DNA from: Pseudo-nitzschia pungens | Lineage: Eukaryota; Bacillariophyta; Bacillariophyceae; Bacillariales; Bacillariaceae | Length of the DNA stretch: 64,000 nt | Direction: 5' to 3' | NCBI GenBank assembly: GCA_037355855.1 | Contig: CM074758.1 | Span: 7,661,001 to 7,725,000 of the forward strand | Shown here: one piece after another, positions 29,057-45,068 of the stretch | Position numbering within the stretch: the stretch's first letter is position 1 | How the letters are laid out: every line of letters starts with the position of its first letter | Position numbers and translations under genes: made by a program | Notes under the pieces: model-generated | Told to the model about the DNA's origin: nothing | What the model saw: the letters and a program-made list of their open reading frames with translations, nothing else | Database searches by the model: none

Positions 29057-30605
29057 ATGATTTTCCGTAAGTGCCAACAAATCCGCGGTGGAGCAGACCA
29101 GAGTCGTTTCGCGGCATCGTCTCGCGTGCGGCAACGAACGACGATTCGAAACCTAACGTTGCGATTGCCGCTATTCGTTCTCGCTTTCGTTCTCGCTTTC
29201 GTTCTCGCTTTCGTCCCAAGGTTCCTCGAAGTTTCTTTCGGTCGCGTCGTCGCTCGCGACCCTCTGGATGCTGCCCGCGGCCGCGGCCGAACCCTCCCGG
29301 GTCGTTCTGCACAAGCGATCCGACGAGGAGCTGGTCGCCGCGCACCTGAAACGCGAGCGCGAGGCTCTCTCCTCCTCGGGGAGCGCACCGCGAGGCCGGG
29401 GCAATCTCCGCGGCCAGACCGACCGCCGATTGCGGAACGGGAGCGGCGGCAGCAAATATAGCGGCAAATATCAACGGCAACACCAACGGCAGGAGCCTCG
29501 AAAGCGGATCGGTCGTCATCAAGGATTACGAAAACGCCCAATACTTTGGCGTGGTGGAAATCGGGACGCCTCCCCAATCCTTCCAGGTCATTTACGACAC
29601 GGGATCGTCGGACCTTTGGGTCCCGAGGGTCGGGTGCAGCCACTGCGGGCTTCCCTTCGGACCCACCCGGAAGAACAAGTACGACGACACCAAGAGCTCC
29701 AGCTACCAACCGGAACGTAATCCCTTCGCGATTCTCTACGGGAGCGGCAGCGTCCGCGGAATGTATTCCAGGGATTCCGTGACCCTCGCCGAAAGCATCG
29801 TGGTGGAGGGACAGGACTTTGGCCAGGTTTCCGACGCGGGGGGCCTCGGCGCGCTCTACGATCTGGGCAAGGTTCGACGGGATCCTGGGCCTGGGCTTTA
29901 CCAGCCTGAGCGTCGGCCTCAAGACCACCGTCTTCGAGAACGCGATCCGCCAGAACAAGGTGGACCAGCCGGTCTTCGCCTTTTATCTGGGCCGGGAGGA
30001 CGGCCTCTCCCGGGGAACTCACCCTCGGCGGCTACGATGCCTCCAGGTTCGAGGGGGACGACCTGCACTACGTCCATCTGGACGAGGCCACCTACTGGCA
30101 GATCACCATGGATTCGGTGGGGGTCCGAGCTCGAGCAGCTCCGACTCGAACGGGAGACAACGACAATAACAACAACTCCACACACACATACACACCGGTG
30201 GCAACCGACGCGACCGCCATCGTCGACTCGGGAACCTCCTTCATCACCGGCCCGAGGGCCGAGGTCGACGAGCTGGCGAGGGCCGTTGGCGCCACGGCCA
30301 ACGTCCTGGGGGAGTACACCCTGGACTGCGAAGCGATCGACGACCTTCCCGACGTCGTCTTCGCCATCGGGGGGGTCGAGCACACCGTTCCGGGATCGAG
30401 GAACGGTCCTGAAAGGCCCGGGGGACCTGCCTCTTTGCGTTTTCGGCGACCTACATCCCGCCCCCCGGCCCGCGGTGGATCCTGGGCGATATTTTCATGC
30501 GGGAATACTACACCGTGTTCAATTACCACGACCGGTCGATCGGATTCGCCCCGGCGGTGAAGGAGGGCGGCCGCGGAAAAGAGAAAGACGAAAAAGAAGA
30601 AGAAG

Positions 30606-30661
<56 letters not shown>

Positions 30662-30820
30662 ACCAACGAAGCCTTTGCTTCGGTCACCGAGAGCTTTCTC
30701 GGAAACGGTCGGGACGAGCACGGATGCCTGATTTCGGCGGGGTACGTTTGGTGCGAGTCCTCGAGCGGGTGTCACCGACCGTGGGAGACGCCCTGCGGGA
30801 ACCACCAGCGAGACGAGTAA
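29057..30820 (+). CDS. Pepsin-family (A1) aspartic protease, reading frame broken
   Basis: Exon 1 is 29057-29066 (ATGATTTTCC), intron 29067-29220 (GTAAGT...CAAG). Exon 2 then reads a signal peptide MIFRSSKFLSVASSLATLWM ending PAAAAEPS and a propeptide-like RVVLHKRSDEEL. The catalytic motifs are VIYDTGSSDLWVP (Asp at 29596) and AIVDSGTSF (Asp at 30225), with RFDGILGLGF, TLGGYDASRF and WILGDIFMREYYTVFN in the right order. To read these in one chain the frame must move five times, each time by one extra base: near 29378-29400, 29871, 30008-30015, 30399-30401 and 30440-30443. None of the gaps has GT-AG ends. The C-terminus is an acidic tail with a (DN)n stretch from a GACAAC repeat (30603-30660) and a Cys-rich end. 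It is a secreted or vacuolar protease if intact. It could be a pseudogene, but intact motifs favour extra bases in the sequence. Confidence 0.7.
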
Positions 30821-31184
30821 GCAAGCATGCATGCGTATGCGTGTGCGTATGCACATGCACATGCATTCGTGTCTCCGTTCGTCCGGAATGCGTTGCAATG
30901 CAATGCAATGCAATGCAATGCATTGCCTGACGGCCGACAATGCACCTACCGACTCAACGAATCAACGAACCAACCAACCAACCAACCGACTCGCAGGGTT
31001 TGCGGTTGCTTTGGATTGAGAGAGAAACAACGCGTTGGAACTATCCTCTAGCATTGCAGTAATCTTACTGCGTGCGAGCACACCGGCCGAGGAATTGTGC
31101 GCACACGGTGCAAGAATAACCAACAAGACATTCCTACATACATACTTCGTATTATATTTATATATATATATATATTTATCTATT
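30821..31184. other. Simple-repeat spacer between two genes
   Basis: Contains GCATGC/GTGC alternation (30825-30870), an AATGC repeat (30895-30925), a CAAC run (30965-30990) and a TA run (31155-31178). No gene. Confidence 0.7.
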
Positions 31185-33277
31185 TCAAATAATATTGTAT
31201 AATTTAATTACATGATACCCAATCCATTCTTGGTTCACGATGTTTCGTTCCCTTTTCCGAATTGCAATGGTTGCTGTCACACTGCCTTCTCGCAAATAAT
31301 AATAACAATAATTATAATAATAATCATACAAGTCAATAATAATACTACTAATCGTTAGCAGTACCGCATTGCTATCGCGGTGCGACATCGCGCGGGTTAG
31401 CTCGGTCGAGCTTTCTTCCCCGGTGTCTCGGATCCTTTCGTCTCGTCGGCGGTTCTTGTTACCGGTATGCCGGGCGGGGAGCCGTTCTTCCGTTCGTCGA
31501 CCCCTTGCTCCCGCGATTGGGTCGGACGTCCGCTCGCGGTTCAAGACCTCCCGGACCCGCTTGAAATCGGCCGTATCGATCCAGACCGTGGCGTTCTTGG
31601 CAATGGGAACGGTGTTGGACCGGCCCGTTTTGGGATCCTTCCACCTCAGAAAGGATGATCGGGGCAGACGACGACGACGTAGACGACGTAGACGACGACG
31701 ACGACGACGCCAGGACCTGCCGAATGTCCGAAAACAGCCGCGTGATATCGGTTCTGGATCGATTGGCGAGGCCTTGCTGGACCACCTCCCGAAAGGACAC
31801 GCTGCACCTGGAGGAAGGAATCGTAGTAGCACCGCCAGCAGCAGTAGTTGCAGCAGCAGCCGATGCACGACGGTTCGCGGTCGCAAACCGATTCGATCCC
31901 CGCAATAACGATGACGATCGCGATCGCGATCGCTTTCGCCGCAGAACGTGGCAGGCGTACGAGTAGAGAGCGTCCGCGACGGCCACGCGTTCCTCCCGGG
32001 GGTCCTTCCGAGCGGCCCTGGCCTGCTCCAGATTGCGTTCCCGTTCCTGCGCCCGTGCGCGGATGCGATCGTCGATGGTCGACGGGGTTTTCCGTTTGCG
32101 GTTCTTGCCGGGACCGCTCTCGCTTTCATTGGGAGTGTTTTCGTTTTCGTTGTTGGTGTTGGTGTTGTCTTTGTCGGAAGCCGCCGTCGAAACCTTGGGG
32201 TCTCGCAACAGGACGTCGGCGGTGCTCGGTTTGTGTTGTTGTTGCTGCTGCTGCTGCTGTCGCTTGCTCGCGTTTTCGTTATTGCTGCTGCTGCTGCTGC
32301 TGCTGCTGCTCCCATTGGCCACGGAGACCGCGGTTCCCCCCGTCTGTTTGGCTGCGGATTCCCCGTACCGCGTTGTTTCTCGCTTCAGCGTCGACAAGCA
32401 ATTCCAACGCGCGATCCGATCGCGCCTCGGGAATCCCACGAGTCCTCGCCTCCCTCGAAAGCCTCCGCAATTCGGTCAGCCGACTTCCATTGCCGGCACC
32501 ATCGGACGATCGAACACTCGTCGTCGTCGTCGTCGTCGTCGTCATTGTCAGGGTCAGTCGGGCAGCTGCCGCGATGATTCGACCTTTTTTTTTGTTTTTG
32601 TGTTTGTTTTTGTTTTTGTCGTTCTCGTTTTCGTTGGCGTTACCGGAAGTCCGGTTCGGTTCGCCTCGGTCCGGAGCATCGTTGTCGTTCGGGCCGCCAT
32701 CACCCACCCGATACAAGGCGGGGACCGCTGTGCAGTAGAGATCGTGCCACAACCGTTCTTCCCTGGACAATTTCCAGAGTCCCAGCGAATCCTCGGTGAG
32801 ATCCTTCCGGAATCGCTCGGAATCCGTGGGATTGGGAGCGGGAGCGATGGGATCGTTGCCTTTTTCCCCACCGAGGGTCTCTTCCGCTGCCGCTTCCGCT
32901 GCATCTCCGGCCGCGTCGGCGGTTGCAATGTCTATCTTGGAAGCAATGGCGCAAAAGTCGCGGAACGAAATTCGGTGGCCCTCGTTGGGGATCGCCCGCT
33001 GCTGTTGCGGTTCTTGTTCTTGCTCTCGCTCTTGCTGCTGCCGTTGCTGGTGGCGATGGAGCTGCAGGGCGCTTTCGAGACGAATCATGGCTCGCTCGTT
33101 CACCGGAATCCGGATCCTTCCGGCAACCTCGTCCTTGGTTTCCGCCATTTCTATTTCCGTTTGCGGCGTTCTCCGCTCGTTCGCCTTCGCGGAGGGATTC
33201 CCCGGAGCTCGGTCGTTCCCGCGCAGCGGGGGCGCAAAGGACGGGATCGAAATGTTCGATCGACGGCGACCGCTCAT
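31185..33277 (-). CDS. Nuclear-type protein, possibly CDT1-like, reading frame broken twice
   Basis: Start ATG at 33277. The first frame runs to about 32340, the second to about 31650, the third to the stop at 31185; each change is one extra base along the gene, at the run of six G (32336-32341 on +) and at TTT (31650-31652). Blocks with real sequence character are IRIPVNERAMIRLESALQLH, ISFRDFCAIASKI, TIDDRIRARAQERERNLEQA, REERVAVADALYSYACHVLR, and FLRWKDPKTGRSNTVPI with NATVWIDTADFKRVREVL. The last three resemble the C-terminal winged-helix region of replication-licensing factor CDT1 in order and spacing, but the match is weak. Poly-Gln, poly-Ser and poly-Thr tracts come from trinucleotide repeats. 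The final 45 residues (DYYYNYCYYY...) look like read-through into non-coding sequence, so the true stop may be earlier. Confidence 0.5.
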
Positions 33278-33373
33278 CGGAATTCGGAATTCGGAATTGC
33301 TGCGGCAGCTTGTTCGTCGTCTCTCGCGGATCGATCTCTCTCGATCGGATCAATCAACGAGGGAGGCTTTTGC

Positions 33374-33395
33374 GTGTGTGAGAGAGAGAGAGAGA

Positions 33396-33428
<33 letters not shown>

Positions 33429-33440
33429 TGTGTGTGTGTT
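33374..33440. repeat. (GA)n(GT)n microsatellite
   Basis: A GAGAGA run passes directly into a TG run interrupted by one TATG. Confidence 0.95.
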
Positions 33441-33523
33441 CGGTATGTGTCGGCAATGGGGAGAAAGAGGTTGTTGTCGGGTGTCGGGTGTCGGTCTCAC
33501 TCCATCATCGTGTTCGATGAATC

Positions 33524-33860
33524 ACGGTACCAGTAATTACCGGTACAGTAAGATTAAAACTTTACGAAGCAGTGGAAAAGGGTTGGCAGTCAAAATTCGA
33601 AATCTTTGGATTTTCGGATGAAAGGCGCGGCGCGATAAGGTTACCGGTACGTAACCTTACTTTTACACCGACGTTTTGCTCTACCGTAAAACTCTTACCG
33701 GTAAGGTTACTTTGAACTTCTTACAAGACTACGGTAAACCTTACTCGTATTTCGTACAACAAAGTAAGGTTACCTGTACCAGGTAGACGTGCATGTATTT
33801 CGTAACCTTACTTCGTTCTTGGTAGAAGAGTAATTTAACCTTACCTGTAGAAGTTTCGAG
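33524..33860. repeat. Cluster of GTAAGGTTAC near-palindromes
   Basis: ATAAGGTTACCGGTACGTAA, CCGGTAAGGTTAC, GTAAACCTTAC, AGTAAGGTTACCTG, GTAACCTTAC and TAACCTTACC occur within about 230 bases in both orientations, separated by unrelated sequence. Confidence 0.8.
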
Positions 33861-36000
33861 TGGTCCTGTGAACAAAGAGTTGCGCTGATCATTGGTTGTT
33901 CGTCCTTCCTTGGTACGCAACCATACGTACTAGGTTACGTACTATTCGGCTGATAGCTACTAGTAATAGTACGTGGGACATCTGAAGCGAGTGAGTAGTA
34001 GTACTAGCAGCAGCAGTGTGAGTAATCTTAGTGAGAGTCAACCCCCTGAGAATGCAAGCAACTAAGCAACAAGCACAATAACAAGCTGTGTGACATGGGC
34101 TTGTCTCTTCTTTATCTGAGAGCTTCTCTTATTTACGGTACCGCTTCTTGAAGGTTACTGCTATAAGCAAACGTGCGCCCCTGCACGAACAAGAAGCCAG
34201 CAACATCAGGAGGCTGCTGCTGATCAATACCATGGTGATGGAGCCCCCATGTGATGAAACCACCAGGGACTGCACTCTCCACAGCCACCACCAATCAAGA
34301 AGCAAAAGACCTCACCACAGTCAGGGACTGCATATACTACTAGGCAGAGCAACAATAAGTGCTGTTTTAAGTGGGGGAAATATACTACTAGTAGTGATGG
34401 AAGCACCATGCTTGGGGGCCATCATCCTCAGAACGAAATATGTTCCAGATGCTGAAGCAAAGACAATGCAACACAACCAAAAAAATAGCTTTTACACAAG
34501 CTGTCTGTGGCATTTATGGACTACTACTACTAGTACTATCCTTCTGTCTGAAACACTATTTCATTGCCCATGACCATTTCTCTCTGGTCTTATTCAGAAA
34601 GTACTAGGCTACTAGTACCTAGGTCAGCTGAATATATCATTGCCAAGTTTTTGGATGATGGTCTTAGCCCATCTATACCTGGTGGTGGGTCTACCAGGTT
34701 TCTGACTCCAGAGAAATCTACAGACAGCAGTTGAAGATCCCTACCGTAGTACTTTTTGTGTCGCTTGAAATGCTGCAAGAGGAAGAAATAAAACCAACCA
34801 TCCCGGAACAAAAGAGAGGCTGGTGGTTTGGAATGTGAATCATCATGTTGCAAGACTAGTATATCGTCCATTGAGCAAGATCTACTGAAGGAATATACAA
34901 GAACATCCTCCTCTGTAGACGAGTTTGGACATGGTGAATATGTGCAGAGAGCTGCGGATGACATGGCATTTCCGGCAAGGAAACACAATGAGTAGCCCAG
35001 CACTTTGTTTGAACTACAGTTGTGTTCAGTGCTACTAGTACACGTGTGTGGTTGATGGAATCCCCCTGCAGATAATTGTGAATTTTTCGAGATTCCAATC
35101 GAGATGCAAAGCCGATGACGGAGAGAGAACTGCTTCTGATTTGCGGGTTCTTCCTGTGTTATATCTCTCTCCTAGGACGACATCTGGAGGTACGATATGC
35201 GATGTACGATTCTGAAATCTATTCCTTTTTGCCTAATCCCGCTAGAGGAAAGAAATCACAATCTTACCCAGAGTTGTTGAAGGATGAGAATTTCCAGCAG
35301 GTTTCCCTGACAACAAAGTTCAGAGAGCGATTCTGTCCGCAATTGAGAGAGAGAGAGAGAGAAGTCCTTGACCAGGATTGGGGGAGGTTGCCAAAAACTA
35401 GCTGACGCAAAAGACGACACCAGGTTTGACAATGGAAAAAAAGAGAGACGTGAGTTTGGTCCGAAGATTGGGATTCTGCAAAGCTCCGCGCTCCCGGAGA
35501 TTGCACACTGGTTTCGAGCTCGGAAGCCCCGCAAAGGCTTGAGAGCAAAGCCAATGTTTTGCGTTGAAACCGGCACCGTGACCGACTCCATCAGTCCTTC
35601 GAAACAATCCGAACTCACGGGTACTGAACTATGCTACTTCGATATCAAATAGACTTTGTTTGTGCAAACCTACTATATTTATGAGTATCATCAATGAAAT
35701 AATTAGCATTGGATCGTTTCTGATTCCATAGAAAGAATTGGGTTCTTCCGAGTTTTGGGAGTGAGTGCAACCTCCCGTTTCCCCCCGGATCCAATCCGGT
35801 ATTCATTACAAACATCCTAGCGTGCCGTGTCACGTACGCATACCAGTAAATCCTCGGGTCGATTCGATTCGAGTCCAGTCCACGGGTGAGCTGCGACAAC
35901 CACAAATAGTCGCGCCAAGCCATCGCGGGTGATTCATTGGTACTAGTGAGTGCGGATTTCACCGCAGGATTCATTGTTTTTGCTTGCTCGCTCGCTCGCC

Positions 36001-37460
36001 CTAAACGTACAAGCAAAACAGGGCCGCGCTGCCAACCAAAAGCGTCGCGGTCGCACCCACTCCGATAGAAGCGGGAGCCGCCGATGGCGCCTCCGTGGGA
36101 ATGGTGGGTTCCGTGAGAATGGTGGGCCAGAAAAATTCCAGCTTGTCTTCCGAGGGAGCGGCCGATGGTTGCTTCGTGGCACCCCACACGGATGGCGCGG
36201 TCGAGGGTGCCACGGAAGGCATTTCGGTGGGCATGGGCGTGATCGTTGGTTGGGGAGAAACGGTGGGTGTCCCGCTCGGAGCAAACGACGGCGCCGGCGA
36301 TTGCGTCGGACCCCCGCTGGGGGTTGTGGTTGGACTGAGCGTCACGTATCGATTGCAAGCGCTCTCGGTCGCTCCGACGCAAGTGGGTGTGAAGGAGTCG
36401 AATTGTTCGACCGTCTCAAAGACAGAAGCTGAAGGGACACAAAACTCCGTCGCTGTTGCTGACATAATTCTGGTCGTTTCGGAAGACGTTACCGAACACA
36501 CCGACATTCGACGACCCTACCAAGTTGTTCAAAAAACAAGACGTTTTGACTTCCACGGGACCTAATGATTCGATGATGTAGCTGTGAGTCTCGGGCCTGG
36601 TGTTGTTCGTTACCATGTCATTGTTCTCGAACAAAGTGCCAATCACAGTGACTCGATTCTGCACGCTGTTGCTGTATATCAAAGCGGTTTGCGAGCCACT
36701 TTTGTAATATCTATTGCCCTGTATGTCCGAATGGAACAAACGTCGAGAAAAACATTGAATCAGAAAAATGTTTCCCGAATTTTACGGTATTCATAATCGA
36801 TGAAAAAATGACACAGTGCAAACACAGTACGTCCCGCACGCGAGCCAAGGGCAAACTTACCAGGAAATCACAGTTTAAAAACGTTGTGGTTAGCTCCGTC
36901 GAAGGAGCGGAGGAGTCGAAATAATCCAACATGATCGGCACGGTGGAATTTGTCATATCCCGGAATTCGCAGTCCCGGAAGGTGATCGATCCGGGTTTGT
37001 TCGCCCAGAGAGAGTGCTCCAGCGCCCCGATGAAAACGATTCCCTCGATAAACACATTATCCAGGGTGTCATCGCTAATGCCGAGAATTTTGGTGCCGTC
37101 CATTTGCAAATCTCCTCCCCTCACCCAGCAGAGATTCTCTCGGGAACCCTGGTCTCCGCAGCGGATCGTCATGTTGGGTCGAAGAGGAAGCGGCGGGGAG
37201 GCCTTTCCTACTTCCGGCTGGATCAGATTGTAGTCGAAATCGAGATTCCCAATGTCATATGTTCGGCGCGGACAAAGAATGTACATGCGTGGATACGCGG
37301 TATTCGTCACGCCCGATTCCCTACGGTATATCTCCTCGATGTCATCGATGCACGATTGTCCACGGGTCCCAAATGGCAACAAAACGGCGCACAGGATTGT
37401 CAAGTAAAAGCCACAGCGGTGAAACCGCTCGAGCATCATTTCCGAAGTGGAACTGCGCAT
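36001..37460 (-). CDS. Secreted or surface right-handed beta-helix protein with Pro/Ser stalk
   Basis: Exon 1 is 37460-36861, intron 36719-36860 (GTAAGT...ACAG), exon 2 is 36718-36001. It starts with a signal peptide (GFYLTILCAVLLPFGTRGQ), then parallel-beta-helix type sequence with recurring N/D-x-x-F rungs: NMTIRCG, NVFIEGIVF, SITFRDCEFRDM, TTFLNCDFL, VTVIGTLFENNDM, VEVKTSCFLNNL. A Cys-containing segment follows (EFCVPSASVF...TPTCVG), then a PTxxPS-rich stalk and a hydrophobic C-terminus (ASIGVGATATLLVGSAALFC) that could be a membrane or GPI-type anchor. Between the beta-helix and the Cys segment the frame must shift by one extra base at 36447-36448. The architecture is common among diatom cell-surface proteins of unknown role; enzymatic activity such as polysaccharide cleavage is only a possibility. 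Confidence 0.7.
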
Positions 37461-40400
37461 TGTCGAATAGAATTGCGTTGAACGTATACCACTGGGCTGT
37501 TCAAATCAAAGATGACCTGCGGTTCGAGAGTTGACCCACTGTAGATGTCGTTGCGTTGCGTTGCGTTGCGTTGCGTGACGTGAAATTGCTTTGTCGGTTT
37601 GGTCGATGAAGCACGAAAAAGATCTGATCCGAGTTTGTGAAGGGCAATGGTGAACAGACGATAGGTGACGGATAATGCTGATGTGCAATATCTTTTTCGA
37701 TTGGACTGGGCGGTGATATAGGAAGTGCACTTGGTCTACACTTGCCTATCAGTGTTTCACAATGCTGCTCAATAACATCGTTCGGAGGGAGGAGACCGCA
37801 ATTTGCTCGACGAAAACAAATCGTGCAAGAAGGGAGTTGCCGCCCCACGTCTTGCAGGCTGTAACAATTTTAACCGGTGGCATTTCGCGCGCTGATCATT
37901 GTGTGTGTATTTTCTGTCTCAACGGCTTTAAACCAATAAAATGTTTGAAAAGATGTGTCCAGCGCGTCCAATCTTCAATTAGATGGGATACGTGCGGCAA
38001 CCCTTTAATCCGTCCCCGGAAGGTCAGGTTTATTCTTTTCTACGTCTCTGTAGATTTCAATAATGCTCTTCGTGGTCGCGCATCATATCGTGTCACATGC
38101 AGTTGCTTGATTCAGTCATTCCCACTTTGTTTCAAAATGTAGTGTTATACCCAGAACGGAATAAGGTTTACTGGATTCACCCTTCCAAACGCAACCTCTT
38201 AGAACCCGTCAGGTTCCAACATAAAAAGAATAGCCGATTTAGATATGTGTGATTTATTCTTGCCTAGATGACATCCCTATTGCCGCAAACAATGCTAGCA
38301 TTTTGATTCATTCGTTAAAATTGTGGTGATAGGAAATGCCATCGAATTTGCATTCACCATTCAGGAACGTATCAAAAAACCTTCCCATATGACATTAAAA
38401 TAATATCATTCTTTCTTGATGAAAGCAAATATTTCGCAAACCCATCATGTGTACCGACTGGGTTTGGTTCTGTAAGTATTCTTCACTTTCACAAAAGGCC
38501 ACATTTAGGGTCAAATGCTAATCTTTGCTCGCTAGGTGTTCAAGTCATTCTGAATTGGGTCTAGATCGCTCAATCTGATGGCCATGACCACAAAACTAGC
38601 ATTTTGCTGAAATAAGATTCAAGTTGAAAGATATGACATTAAAACTGAACATATGCAAAGGATCCAAAAAAAAAGACTCCAACGTACACAGTAGGAAAAG
38701 AATACAGAATTAAGAACAAAACCTGTCTATCATGCATAGGTCATCAAAATTAGGCATGGAGCAATGCTAAAATTGTCTTAAATTAATGCAAATGCCTTCC
38801 ACTCATTAGACCTCAGAAATCATTGAAACAAACAACAGTCAGTCACAAAGTGATGGAAGTCAATAATACTGTCATGGTCATATCATGGTAATCAACCAAC
38901 AAATGAATCTTGGGTGAGAAACTAGCTTTCACCTTTTGATCAGTCATAATGGAACCTTAGTAGATAACTATTAACCCATAAAGTTGTGTTGGTTCAATTG
39001 ACATGCTTCAGATAGTAGAAGAAGGTATGGGGTGGACATTCTTACTACTGGATCTTTGAATATAATAGCGTGAAAACATGTATCGGAGAGTTGTTTTCCT
39101 TTCATCCATTGCTTGTCTTGAAAGAAACTAGTATAGACCACATTTTTCCCTCAGTACCCTCTTGTTATTCTTCAATTACTTCACAATTTATGACTCAAAA
39201 GCATTGCATGTCAATTGAACTTTTGTATGAATGATTCTATTTATCCATTGGATGACTGTGCACTTAATAGGATATTTATTGGAATGATATTGCAGCTGAT
39301 GATTTATGTCATTGTGCTACAGATGTCATTCAAAAGTTTTGCTTTGAGTCACACTAGTATTGTTGAGTTTCAAGTTCTTGTAAGCGCATGTTCTATCAGA
39401 TGATAACATTGGTTGCATCAAAGAATCCATCAGCAGTGGTGCTGATGCATTTGTGTCCAAAACTAGTAGTAAGATAGGTTGAAATAGTATGAATGAGGAA
39501 TAATCCATTGCCACAGTCAATTAGGACCACCAGTGGAGGGCTTCTTGCATTGAAAGATATATTTTGTCTCTGCAATATGATTACTAGTAAAATGAGAGCC
39601 ATCTTGCTCAACATTTTGTTGGGTTGGTTCACCACAAATAAGAAGAGTCAGTACAGGAGGCAGCTAGTAAGAAATCCTAGCTACCAAGCTTTTGCATGGC
39701 AAACAAAATGGGTTCCTACAGGATGATGACCATTTCACATGTGGCTGTGTTGATGAGTGAAAGGTGTGCTTGCCATCCAGGAGGCTTCAACACCAGTTGA
39801 GAAGCATATTGTTCAAAGGGATTGCAAGGAAAGTCAGACAAAACCAAATGGCATCAAAAGATTATTTCAGATACTACAATGAAGGACATTGCACTATATT
39901 GTTGAGGGATTGAAGACCAACCTTCTTCGCAAGAAAACAATATGAATCTAGTAAGCAAGCCAAAAAAGATCTCAATTCATTTAGCTTTTTGCACCAGGCC
40001 TATCACACCAAATACAACAGGGGTTCCTACTACATCTCTGAAGGGATTCGGATAACAATTACAAGCCCCAAAGGCTTCCTAAACTATGAATTGAACCAGG
40101 CCATGTTTGCACATCAAAAATGTAGGGATGCCTCCTTCAAACTTCTTGTTATTGTGCTCTTGAAACATGAGGAAAATAAATGCAAGTGAAACAATCTTGT
40201 GACCCTTTCAAACTGAACAATCAAAATGGCCGAATAAAAGTTAAAAGTTTCCCGTCACCTTACTTGACTGGCAGTACGAGTACGTATCGTACTGTACCTT
40301 ATCCCAGAACCGGTTTGCGGACTTGTCTCGTCGGCGGAAGCAATTGGGAACCAAAACGACGGAACAAGACTCAGAATGTCGAGTCACGAATCCTTCGATG

Positions 40401-41199
40401 ACCAAATGGGACCGAATGACCCATTGCTGCTTCTTACCCCTTTCGCAAAACAATAATAAAAAATGAGCGCGCGACATTTTTACGTGCATGTCGTTGTACT
40501 TGTATGGATAATTATGCAATGCGACCTCAACCGTATCGCGCGGAGACGGCAGGGGCCCATCCGCCATGGACGGCAGGACGATTTTCGAACCAAAAAAGAA
40601 GAGAATGGCCGACGGCGCACGTACCTCGCCGCAAGGTTCTTTCCTGTTGTCCTTGTTCACTCTAAGTGGAATACTAAATTATTACCAATTGAGCTCGCCG
40701 TACACCGTAGTGCCTTTTTGGAGAGCCAAAGCATTCACGTCTCCGAATACTAGTTGCAACATCATCAACGATAGACGGCAGACCCAACGGCAGACCCACC
40801 GGCAACAAGGGAGGGAAAGTCGAGCCAATTGATTGAATTGTTTTGAAAGCTTGGATACCGAAAGCGGCGGCGTGTGTAATCATTGTTGTACAATAACTAC
40901 ATGCACTGTGCATGTCCGACGGATTGGGGTCTTTTTTCGGAACTTCAAACTGGATCAATACTAGCATATCTGCGTTGCGTTTTTATTCATAGAGTATCAT
41001 AGACTACTCGGCTTCAAGTTGTGTCATTGTCGAGACAGTCAAACCGAGGTGGCATTTCAGAGGGAGCAAAGCAAATAAATCAAATTTATTCCGTGACCGA
41101 AAAACGAATCTTTAGCTTCATCTATCCATCATCATTCATTCATTCAGCAAGCCGATCAACAACCGCTGACCAAAATATTTCGCCAACGCGAAACAAACA
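37461..41199. other. Intergenic, 3.7 kb, mostly AT-rich
   Basis: A GTTGC pentamer repeat lies at 37549-37575. 38150-40190 is a long AT-rich island with no recognisable gene; short minus-strand frames around 39326-39635 could be relics of a retroelement but match nothing with confidence. The last kilobase is of mixed composition and includes the promoter of the kinase gene. Confidence 0.5.
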
Positions 41200-44783
<3,584 letters not shown>

Positions 44784-45068
44784 TAATCTTGATTAAGCTT
44801 TGCTTTACGGTACATGTAATACTATATTCGTGGAAGAGACACAGGGCGTCACGGGCAAACTTTTTCGACAAAACTCCATCCATCTTAACAACCAATTAAA
44901 TAGAGAAAGACAACCGTGCTTAAATCGAATTAAAATGATTGCTTTCCTAGTCTATTTTATTCAAGTTCCGAAACAAACAAACATGGCGAGAGATCGGTTT
45001 CGTGCCTCGACCACGGTCGACAGCAACGCGGTGCGCGAAAAAGGTAACACAATACCAGTGCCGCGTTT

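Larger units (their letters stand above)
33278..36000. other. Intergenic, 2.7 kb
   Basis: No gene could be supported. 33524-33860 is the densest cluster of GTAAGGTTAC/GTAACCTTAC motifs in the window. 33950-35100 is an AT-richer island with TACTAGTA motifs (33958, 33999, 34335, 34381, 34523, 34610). Open frames at 34148-34573 (+) and 34590-35003 (-) lack recognisable domains. A GAGAGA run lies at 35346-35362. Confidence 0.55.

Noticed and set aside
29350..29520. Introns to explain the protease frame changes
   Set aside because: The only GT in this stretch is at about 29511-29515, after the change is needed, and the later sites have no GT-AG pair of workable length.
28945..29958. Large minus-strand frame opposite the aspartic protease
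   Set aside because: Arg/Pro/Ala-rich shadow of a GC-rich gene on the other strand; the plus strand carries both catalytic motifs.
34148..35405. Several open frames of 60-140 codons
   Set aside because: No domain, no coding-like composition and no splice structure; they lie in an AT-rich, motif-laden island.
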